The notes below the pieces were generated by a model. The model worked only from the letters and a program-made list of their open reading frames with translations, had not been told where the DNA came from and did no database searches. A program made the position numbers and the translations under genes. Source: Ruegeria intermedia (GTDB lineage: Bacteria; Pseudomonadota; Alphaproteobacteria; Rhodobacterales; Rhodobacteraceae). From it: a DNA stretch of 64,000 nt. The stretch covers positions 52,910-116,909 of the forward strand of contig NZ_FQVK01000012.1 in assembly GCF_900129345.1 (NCBI RefSeq), written 5' to 3'. Numbering within the stretch: the stretch's first letter is position 1; every line of letters starts with the position of its first letter. Shown here in pieces: positions 55,226-64,000 of the stretch.

Positions 55226-55489
55226 ATGGCAAACTCGCCCCAGGCAAAGAAACGCGCTCGTCAGAACGAGAAGCGTTACGCAATCAACAAAGCACGTCGT
55301 TCGCGCATCCGCACCTTCCTGCGCAAGGTCGAAGAAGCAATCGCATCCGGTGACAAGGAAGCCGCAACCGCAGCCTTGCGCGCGGCCCAGCCCGAGCTGA
55401 TGCGCGGCGTTACCAAAGGCGTGTTCCACAAGAACACCGCGGCTCGCAAGATGTCGCGCCTGTCGGCCCGGGTCAAAGCGCTGGGCTGA
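55226..55489 (+). CDS. rpsT: Ribosomal protein S20
   Basis: 87 residues. [20 protein letters not shown] and [12 protein letters not shown] are typical S20. Primary 16S rRNA binder in 30S assembly. The location immediately before dnaA is conserved in alphaproteobacteria. Confidence 0.97.
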   Translation: MANSPQAKKRARQNEKRYAINKARRSRIRTFLRKVEEAIASGDKEAATAALRAAQPELMRGVTKGVFHKNTAARKMSRLSARVKALG

Positions 55490-56026
55490 CTTTACGTCAA
55501 TATTTGTTGACGAATCCCGATCAAGAAGGCGTCGCCGCGAGCGGCGCCTTTTTCGTTGTTGCCAGAATGCCGCGCCTCGGGAAAACCGAGAGATTCTTTC
55601 GCCCGAAGACCCGAGTCAATATCAGAGTTTCGTTGCCCGGCCCCTCTGCCTCTTGCTACCATAGGTTCAGCGATTCACTCGCTTGGGGGGACAGGCTGTT
55701 CTCGTGATCTGACCGACGGGCATCGGGAGGATTCGGGGGCGAATGTCGACGGCTGGCTTCGGCCAGTTTGTCGGTCTGCTTGGGATCCCGGGTCTTCCGG
55801 TGATCTTGGCCCTGTCGAAAAGAAATCTGTGGCGCAATTCGCCCGCCGGGTATCCGTGAGAACGGACGCGGTACGGTGGAATGTTGACGGAAAGCATGGT
55901 TCTGACGCCAGACCGACGGGTTTTGGCGACATGGGATCTGTTGTCGAGTGAACGCGAAAGAGCCGGGAAACCGGTCACAAAAATAAGGCCGGCTGGCCAA
56001 TAAAGATGGGATGCGTGAGGCGCTGG
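55490..56026 (+). promoter_or_regulatory. rpsT-dnaA intergenic region (dnaA promoter region)
   Basis: 537 bases without a credible gene. A terminator for rpsT (55526-55553) is followed by about 470 bases of lower coding character. Five GANTC sites (55512, 55592, 55613, 55672, 55730) fall within 223 bases; this is the recognition site of the cell-cycle methylase CcrM. I found no DnaA box close to TTATCCACA, so this does not look like oriC by itself. Confidence 0.55.
55526..55553 (+). terminator. Intrinsic terminator after rpsT
   Basis: AAGGC (55526-55530) / GCCTT (55546-55550) and inner GCCGC / GCGGC stem with a 3-base bulge, followed by T's (55549-55553). Confidence 0.85.
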
Positions 56027-57412
56027 ATGACACAAGAAAAATGGGGACAACTGCGTAACAAATTGCTCAAGGCCGTCGGCCGGAACAATTTTACGACCTG
56101 GATCGAACCTCTGGAGTTCCAGGAATTGAAGGGCGGCGTGGCCGTATTTTCAGTTCCGACCAACTTCATGGGCAACTACGTCAGCCAGAATTTTGCTGAC
56201 CTCATCCTGTACGAGCTGAACACGGCTGGAGAATCGGTCCAGCGCCTGGCGTTCCGCGTGGCTGCGAACACGCCCGCTCGCCCTGCGGCCCCTGTTGTCG
56301 AAGACAAGCCCCAGCCCGCCGAAAACGACATGCCGGTACAAGCGACGGCCGCGAACGATGCGCTCGAGTCGCTGCAAGCCGCGCCGCTGGATGCGCGGTT
56401 CACTTTCGACACCTTCGTCGTCGGCAAGCCCAACGAACTGGCCCACGCCGCCGCGCGCCGTGTTTCCGAAGGCGGCCCCGTCACCTTCAACCCGCTGGTT
56501 CTGTACGGTGGCGTCGGCCTCGGTAAAACGCACCTGATGCATGCCATCGCCTGGGAGCTCAAGACCAAACGCCCCGCGCTCAACGTGCTGTACCTGTCGG
56601 CCGAACAGTTCATGTACCGATTTGTCCAGGCCCTCCGCGAACGCCGGATGATGGATTTCAAACACCTGTTCCGCTCGGTCGACGTGCTGATGGTCGATGA
56701 CGTGCAGTTCATCGCCGGCAAGGATTCGACGCAGGAGGAATTCTTCCACACCTTCAACGCGCTGGTGGATCAGAACAAACAGATCATCATCTCGGCCGAC
56801 CGCGCGCCCGGTGAAATCAAGGATCTGGAGGAACGGGTCAAGTCGCGCCTGCAATGCGGACTGGTGGTTGACCTGCATCCCACCGATTACGAACTGCGCC
56901 TGGGCATTCTGCAGAACAAGGTGCAGCAATACGCCAAGACCTATCCCGACCTGAAGATCGCCGATGGCGTGCTGGAATTCCTGGCCCATCGCATCTCGAC
57001 CAACGTGCGCGTTCTGGAAGGGGCGCTGACCCGGCTGTTCGCCTTTGCCTCGCTGGTCGGCCGCGAGATCGACATGGAACTGACGCAGGACTGTCTGGCC
57101 GACGTACTGCGCGCCTCGGAACGCAAGATCACCGTCGAAGAGATCCAGCGCAAGGTTTCCGATTATTACAACATCCGCCTGTCCGACATCATCGGGCCGA
57201 AACGCCTGCGGTCCTATGCCCGCCCGCGTCAGGTGGCGATGTATCTGTGCAAGCAGCTGACCAGCCGGTCGCTGCCCGAGATCGGCCGCCGCTTTGGCGG
57301 GCGTGACCACACCACCGTCATGCATGGCGTCAAACGCATCGAAGAGCTGAAGCTGACCGACGGTCAGATCGCCGAAGATGTGGAAATGCTGCGCCGCGCG
57401 CTCGAAGCCTGA
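56027..57412 (+). CDS. dnaA: Chromosomal replication initiator protein DnaA
   Basis: 461 residues from ATG 56027 (MTQEKWGQLRNKLLKAVGRN) with GAGG 8 bases upstream; ATG 56006 is possible. Domain I at 1-80, AAA+ domain with Walker A GGVGLGKTHLMHAIAWE and Walker B VLMVDDVQFIAGKD, and domain IV with the DnaA signature (SLPEIGRRFGGRDHTTVMHG). It binds DnaA boxes and opens oriC. First of dnaA-dnaN-recF. Confidence 0.97.
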   Translation: MTQEKWGQLRNKLLKAVGRNNFTTWIEPLEFQELKGGVAVFSVPTNFMGNYVSQNFADLILYELNTAGESVQRLAFRVAANTPARPAAPVVEDKPQPAENDMPVQATAANDALESLQAAPLDARFTFDTFVVGKPNELAHAAARRVSEGGPVTFNPLVLYGGVGLGKTHLMHAIAWELKTKRPALNVLYLSAEQFMYRFVQALRERRMMDFKHLFRSVDVLMVDDVQFIAGKDSTQEEFFHTFNALVDQNKQIIISADRAPGEIKDLEERVKSRLQCGLVVDLHPTDYELRLGILQNKVQQYAKTYPDLKIADGVLEFLAHRISTNVRVLEGALTRLFAFASLVGREIDMELTQDCLADVLRASERKITVEEIQRKVSDYYNIRLSDIIGPKRLRSYARPRQVAMYLCKQLTSRSLPEIGRRFGGRDHTTVMHGVKRIEELKLTDGQIAEDVEMLRRALEA

Positions 57413-57427
57413 GCGCGCGCAATCCGG

Positions 57428-57461
57428 AAAACCGCCCCGGCCCTGCGCGGGGGCGGTTTTT
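57428..57461 (+). terminator. Intrinsic terminator after dnaA
   Basis: ACCGCCCC (57431-57438) pairs with GGGGCGGT (57450-57457) and is followed by five T. It implies dnaN has its own promoter. Confidence 0.9.
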
Positions 57462-57472
57462 CTGTGCGCATT

Positions 57473-57489
57473 TTTCCACGATTTCCACG
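57473..57489. repeat. Tandem TTTCCACG repeats between dnaA and dnaN
   Basis: TTTCCACG occurs at 57473-57480 and 57482-57489. With the preceding T, the first copy reads TTTTCCACG, two bases off the DnaA-box consensus TTATCCACA. Could be weak DnaA sites controlling dnaN, or chance. Confidence 0.3.
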
Positions 57490-57633
57490 GAACTGGGGCG
57501 CAGGGCCGCTCGGGACCTTGACGGTTTGCGCGTTCCGACCCAGAAATCGGTAAAAAATCCTTGTGCCTCAGGGCTGAACCGCTAACTTGCCAGTCCCGCC
57601 CATGTAAGCACTCAAATCAGAGGAATTGAGGGT

Positions 57634-58755
57634 ATGAAGATCAGCATCGAACGCGGCACGCTGCTCAAGGCCGTTTCGCAGGCCCAATCCGTTGTGGAAC
57701 GCCGCAACACGATTCCAATCCTGGCCAATGTGCTGATCGAGGCCGAGGGCGATCAGGTTCTGTTCCGCGCGACCGATCTGGATATCGAGGTGGTCGACAA
57801 GGCCCCCGCGCAGGTCGAAAAGGCGGGTGCAACAACGGTTGCGGCAACGACCCTGCACGAGATCGTGCGCAAGCTGCCCGATGGCGCGCTGGTCACGCTG
57901 ACCGCCGACAGCGCGGCGGGCCGGCTGACGGTCGAGGCGGGGCGGTCGAACTTCTCGCTGGCGACCCTGCCGAAAGAGGATTTCCCGGTGATGGCGTCCT
58001 CGGAATACCAGTCGAACTTCACCGCTTCGGCGGCCCTGCTGCGGCGGCTGTTCGACAAGTCGAAATTCGCCATCTCGACCGAAGAGACGCGGTATTACCT
58101 CAACGGTGTCTACATGCATGTGGCCGATGGCGCTGAGGGCGGCAAGGTCCTGCGCTGCGTGGCGACGGACGGCCACAGGCTGGCCCGGATCGACGCGGAC
58201 CTGCCAGCGGGGGCCGAGGACATGCCCGGCGTGATCGTCCCGCGCAAGACGGTGGGCGAGTTGCGCAAGCTGCTGGAAGACGATGACGCGGATATCGCGG
58301 TGTCGGTCAGCGAAACCAAGGTGCGCTTTGCCACGCCCGACATCACGCTGACCTCGAAGGTGATCGACGGGACCTTCCCCGACTATACCCGCGTGATTCC
58401 GCAGAACAACGCGCGCAAGCTGGAGGTGGACGCGGCCGAGTTCGCCCAGGCCGTCGACCGGGTGGCCACCGTGTCGTCCGAGCGGTCCCGTGCGGTCAAG
58501 CTGCAGCTGGAAAACGACAAGCTGGTCCTGTCGGTAAATGCGCCCGACAGCGGCGCGGCCGAGGAAGAACTGGCCGTGGCCTATGGCGACGAACGGCTGG
58601 AAATCGGGTTCAACGCCAAGTACCTGCTGGAGATCGCAAGCCAGGTGGACCGCGAGAACGCGGTGTTCCTGTTCAACTCGGCGGGCGACCCGACCCTGAT
58701 GCGCGAAGGCAATGACCAGAGCGCGGTCTATGTCGTGATGCCGATGCGCGTCTGA
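57634..58755 (+). CDS. dnaN: DNA polymerase III beta subunit (sliding clamp)
   Basis: 373 residues. Three clamp-fold domains; MKISIERGTLLKAVSQAQSV at the start, TEETRYYLNGVYMHV and ATDGHRLARID in domain 2, and the C-terminal YVVMPMRV that contacts polymerases. Located 221 bases after dnaA, separated from it by a terminator. Confidence 0.97.
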   Translation: MKISIERGTLLKAVSQAQSVVERRNTIPILANVLIEAEGDQVLFRATDLDIEVVDKAPAQVEKAGATTVAATTLHEIVRKLPDGALVTLTADSAAGRLTVEAGRSNFSLATLPKEDFPVMASSEYQSNFTASAALLRRLFDKSKFAISTEETRYYLNGVYMHVADGAEGGKVLRCVATDGHRLARIDADLPAGAEDMPGVIVPRKTVGELRKLLEDDDADIAVSVSETKVRFATPDITLTSKVIDGTFPDYTRVIPQNNARKLEVDAAEFAQAVDRVATVSSERSRAVKLQLENDKLVLSVNAPDSGAAEEELAVAYGDERLEIGFNAKYLLEIASQVDRENAVFLFNSAGDPTLMREGNDQSAVYVVMPMRV

Positions 58756-58814
58756 TCGCGCGGGCGCGGGATGCGTCCGGCGCGCGTGTTTGTGCAAGGA
58801 TGAAGGGAGGGGTC

Positions 58815-59915
58815 ATGGCTTTGGCCCTGACCGAATTGACGGTCTCGCATTTTCGGTCGCACAAGCTGGCGCGCATGGCGCTGGACGGGCGGCCGGTGGC
58901 CTTGTACGGGCCGAACGGGGCCGGCAAGACCAATATCCTCGAGGCGGTATCCCTGTTTTCGCCCGGCCGCGGCATGCGCCGGGCCAGTGCTGCCGAGATG
59001 ACGCGCCGGCCCGAGGCGCTGGGCTGGAAGCTGAGCGGTCTGCTGGACGTTCAGGGCCGCCGGTCCGAGATCGAAACCTGGTCCGAAGGGGGCGCAGCGC
59101 GGCAGGTCCGGATCGACGGAAAGGCAGCCAGCCAGATCGATCTGGGCAAGCTGGCGCGGGTCGTCTGGTTGATGCCCGCGATGGACCGGCTTTGGATCGA
59201 GGGCGCCGAAGGCCGGCGGCGGTTTCTGGACCGGGTGACGCTGAGTTTCGACCCAAGCCATGCCGAGGCCGCCTTGACCTATGAAAAGGCCATGCGCGAA
59301 CGGAACCGCCTGCTGAAAGAGCAGGTGCGCGACGCGCACTGGTACGCCGCGCTCGAGGCCCAGATGGCCGAAACCGGGCATCGCATTCATGCTGCGCGGC
59401 TGGGTGCTCTGGCGCAGTTGCGCGCGGCGCAGGAGCAGGCCGAGACCGCCTTTCCCTCGGCGGAACTGGAACTCGTCCAGTCCGAAGGGGACATGCCCGA
59501 GAGCGCGCAGGATCTGATGGAGGCCTTGGCCGAAAGCCGGTTCCGCGACCTGGCGGCGGGGCGCACATTGGTGGGGCCGCATCGGTCGGATCTGCACGGG
59601 GTCTATGCGGCCAAGGGCATCGCGGCCAGTGAGTGTTCGACCGGAGAGCAGAAGGCGCTGTTGGTGTCGTTGATTCTGTCCAACGCGCGGGCGCTGGCCG
59701 CGCAGGTCGGGGCGCCGCCGATCCTGTTGCTGGACGAGGTGGCGGCCCATCTGGATGCGGATCGCCGGGCGGCGTTGTACGACGAAATCTGCGCGCTGGG
59801 GGCGCAGGCCTGGATGACCGGAACGGGCCCCGAGCTGTTCGCCGAACTGGGCGACCGGGCACAGTCATTCGAGGTCAATGACGCGGGTGACGGCTCGACC
59901 GTCACCCCCGCCTGA
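58815..59915 (+). CDS. recF: DNA replication/repair protein RecF
   Basis: 366 residues from ATG 58815 with GGGAGGGG upstream. Walker A GPNGAGKTNILEAVSLF, ABC-type signature ECSTGEQKALLVSLILS and Walker B ILLLDEVAAHLDADRRAAL. The SMC-like ATPase helps load RecA at gaps. Follows dnaN in the classic order. Confidence 0.96.
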   Translation: MALALTELTVSHFRSHKLARMALDGRPVALYGPNGAGKTNILEAVSLFSPGRGMRRASAAEMTRRPEALGWKLSGLLDVQGRRSEIETWSEGGAARQVRIDGKAASQIDLGKLARVVWLMPAMDRLWIEGAEGRRRFLDRVTLSFDPSHAEAALTYEKAMRERNRLLKEQVRDAHWYAALEAQMAETGHRIHAARLGALAQLRAAQEQAETAFPSAELELVQSEGDMPESAQDLMEALAESRFRDLAAGRTLVGPHRSDLHGVYAAKGIAASECSTGEQKALLVSLILSNARALAAQVGAPPILLLDEVAAHLDADRRAALYDEICALGAQAWMTGTGPELFAELGDRAQSFEVNDAGDGSTVTPA

Positions 59916-59920
59916 GCGGA

Positions 59921-60487
59921 TCAGGCCGGCTCGCTGACTTTGCGTTCCCACAGGAAGGGGCGCATCACCTCGTCCACCGGCGTCTGGGCCATGTGGTTGA
60001 CGTAGTTCGACATGGTTTTCTGCGCCAAGCCCAGGATCACGTCCAGAACGGCGCGGTGGGAATAGCCCGCATCGAAGAACGCCTGCAACTGCGCGCCGGT
60101 GACGTTGCCGCGCTGGTTCATCACCTGCCGCGTGAACGTCCGCAGTGCTTCGAGCTTGGGCGAGGGCAGCGGGGTTTCATTGCGCAGCGCTTCGGTGATC
60201 TCGTCCGACACCTTCATCATCTTGGCGATGCCGGTATGGGCCGGAACGCAATAGTGGCATTCGTTTTCCACGTTGATGGTCTGCCAGACGACGGTTTTCT
60301 CGTCATTGTCGAACTCGGTCTGCAGGAACAGGTGGTGCAGAACCTGATAGGCCTCAAGGTGCTGTGGGCTTTCGGCCATGACCTTGTGCAGGCCCGGCAG
60401 GCGGCCAAACGCGGCCTGCGATTTCTCGAGCAGGGGTTTCGAACCTTCGGGGGCGGTGTTGAGGTCATGCGAAGGAAAGTTGGCCAT
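59921..60487 (-). CDS. Carboxymuconolactone decarboxylase/AhpD-like protein
   Basis: 188 residues. CMD-type fold with the redox motif ECHYCVPAHTGIAKM (CxxC-x3-H, as in AhpD), which implies peroxidase-linked disulphide chemistry rather than decarboxylation. Divergent from the TetR gene, with twin palindromes between the two; the TetR protein most likely represses it. It lies between recF and gyrB, where most relatives have nothing or a short gap. Confidence 0.85.
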   Translation of the reverse strand: MANFPSHDLNTAPEGSKPLLEKSQAAFGRLPGLHKVMAESPQHLEAYQVLHHLFLQTEFDNDEKTVVWQTINVENECHYCVPAHTGIAKMMKVSDEITEALRNETPLPSPKLEALRTFTRQVMNQRGNVTGAQLQAFFDAGYSHRAVLDVILGLAQKTMSNYVNHMAQTPVDEVMRPFLWERKVSEPA

Positions 60488-60530
60488 TTCGGGTCTCCTT
60501 TTCTGGCGGCTGAGTCCGAAATAGGCTTTA

Positions 60531-60546
60531 TTGAGTGATCGCTCAA
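60531..60546. promoter_or_regulatory. TetR operator palindrome 1
   Basis: TTGAGTGATCGCTCAA is a near-perfect 16-base palindrome (TTGAG-N6-CTCAA). Its twin at 60555-60570 is centred 24 bases away. Both lie in the AhpD-like/tetR divergent region. Confidence 0.65.
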
Positions 60547-60554
60547 GTATATAT

Positions 60555-60570
60555 TTGAGTAATCGTTCAA
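60555..60570. promoter_or_regulatory. TetR operator palindrome 2
   Basis: TTGAGTAATCGTTCAA, with the same half-sites and 13 of 16 bases or more identical to the first copy; TATATA between the copies could be a -10 region. Confidence 0.6.
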
Positions 60571-60584
60571 GAATTGGTGATCAC

Positions 60585-63700
<3,116 letters not shown>

Positions 63701-63717
63701 GGTGGTGTACGACCGCC

Positions 63718-63771
63718 CATAAGCTTGCGCTCGCCGCATAAGCCTGCGCGCTTTGCCCAAAAGTCTGCGCG
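63718..63771. repeat. Three 14-base direct repeats after gyrB
   Basis: CATAAGCTTGCGCT (63718-63731), CATAAGCCTGCGCG (63737-63750) and CAAAAGTCTGCGCG (63758-63771) start 19 and 21 bases apart, about two helical turns. They could bind a recombinase or regulator. No gene contains them. Confidence 0.5.
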
Positions 63772-64000
63772 TTGCGAGGAAATCAAGTAGGCAGGTGCAA
63801 TGCCGGCCCTACGAAGCCACTGAAGCACACGGGTTCTTCACGCTTGTAGTCGATACCTACCGGAAAGGACGACAAAGGGGGGCTCCGCGAGATCACAGAA
63901 CCCCCCTGTGAACCGGCATGCAAAATTGACCCCGGTATTGGGGTAATCGGCGTCCAAATTTGACCCCCCTGATATTTGATTTCGGTAGCTTTCTCACGGA
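63772..64000. mobile_element. Probable edge of a mobile element, no gene visible
   Basis: No ORF of credible length. It contains GGGGGG/CCCCCC arms (about 63879-63906), CCCC-ggtatt-GGGG at 63930-63943, and two near-identical stretches CAAAATTGACCCC (63921-63933) and CAAATTTGACCCC (63955-63967), 34 bases apart. Multiple TTGACCCC-type repeats near a terminus are seen in some IS21-like elements; that link is from memory and unproven. The transposase would lie beyond the window. Confidence 0.35.

Noticed and set aside
55556..55951. Open frame in the rpsT-dnaA gap
   Set aside because: No ribosome site, no recognisable domain, several competing frames on both strands; treated as non-coding.
55490..56026. 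oriC directly upstream of dnaA
   Set aside because: No cluster of DnaA boxes and no clear AT-rich unwinding stretch were seen; in this class oriC is often not next to dnaA.
63778..63880. Minus-strand frame ending in FSGFVGPALHLPT after gyrB as a gene fragment
   Set aside because: No family resemblance and no start; upstream residues look random.

Overview
The window is 64 kb of GC-rich, densely coding chromosome from an alphaproteobacterium. It is most likely a Rhodobacterales member of the roseobacter type (Ruegeria-like), inferred from gene content and order and not from any database search. Pointers are the ubiE-ubiB / mutM-echA-rpsT-dnaA arrangement, a YlxR-L7Ae fusion in the rimP-nusA-infB operon, an NrnC-type nano-RNase beside kdsD-lptCAB, CtrA-like boxes at flagellar operons, and a ROSE-like RNA thermometer on a small heat-shock gene. 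No rRNA, tRNA or CRISPR was recognised.

Layout. 1-1605: end of glcE, then glcF (glycolate oxidase). 1726-3332: two tandem secreted trypsin-like proteases. 3328-4001: sigma-32-like promoter, ROSE-like leader, Hsp20 gene and terminator. 4059-6695: gabD and a pair of small membrane proteins (one DUF1523). 6744-23723: a large flagellar block in three transcription units: fliI, motB and flgE-flgK-flgL-flgI on minus; flgBC-fliE-fliQ-flgFGAH-fliL on plus; and transglycosylase-flhA-fliR-flhB-coiled-coil protein on minus. 23794-25598: Lrp-type regulator and MFS exporter. 25829-30612: nrnC, kdsD, lptC, lptA, lptB, hpf, ptsN (nanoRNA decay, LPS precursor and export, ribosome hibernation, nitrogen PTS). 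30664-32325: CAP-domain lipoprotein, L,D-transpeptidase and a 60-residue secreted/membrane protein. 32347-39202: hemH, a methyltransferase, comF, glutaredoxin, nitrilase-like hydrolase, MarR, ubiG, pip and a one-lobe substrate-binding protein. 39251-44848: rimP-nusA-ylxR-infB behind an attenuator-like leader. 44848-46565: a frameshifted kynurenine-formamidase-like hydrolase with kynA. 46630-49541: tdh, kbl and an XRE-cupin regulator. 49659-54995: thiolase, ubiB, ubiE, mutM, enoyl-CoA hydratase. 55226-63700: rpsT, dnaA, dnaN, recF, an AhpD-like/TetR divergent pair, gyrB. 63701-64000: non-coding repeats that look like a mobile-element edge.

How the parts work together. The flagellar block encodes rod, hook, hook-junction, P and L rings, one stator subunit, the export ATPase and part of the export gate, but not MS ring, C ring, FliP, FlgD, filament or MotA; those must lie elsewhere. 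CtrA-like TTAA-N7-TTAA boxes sit 45-55 bases before fliI, motB, flgE and the transglycosylase/flhA operon. kdsD-lptCAB supply Kdo precursor synthesis and LPS transport. kbl-tdh degrade threonine to glycine and acetyl-CoA, and kynA plus the broken hydrolase would run the first two steps of tryptophan breakdown. The right end is a classic replication-initiation neighbourhood.

The most interesting signals are regulatory or structural. They are the CtrA box set, the ROSE-like element, the rimP leader terminator, GGCGGAA motifs around the XRE-cupin gene and kbl, twin palindromes between the AhpD-like and TetR genes, an inverted repeat around the gyrB promoter -35, the single-base frameshift in the formamidase-like gene, and the repeats after gyrB.
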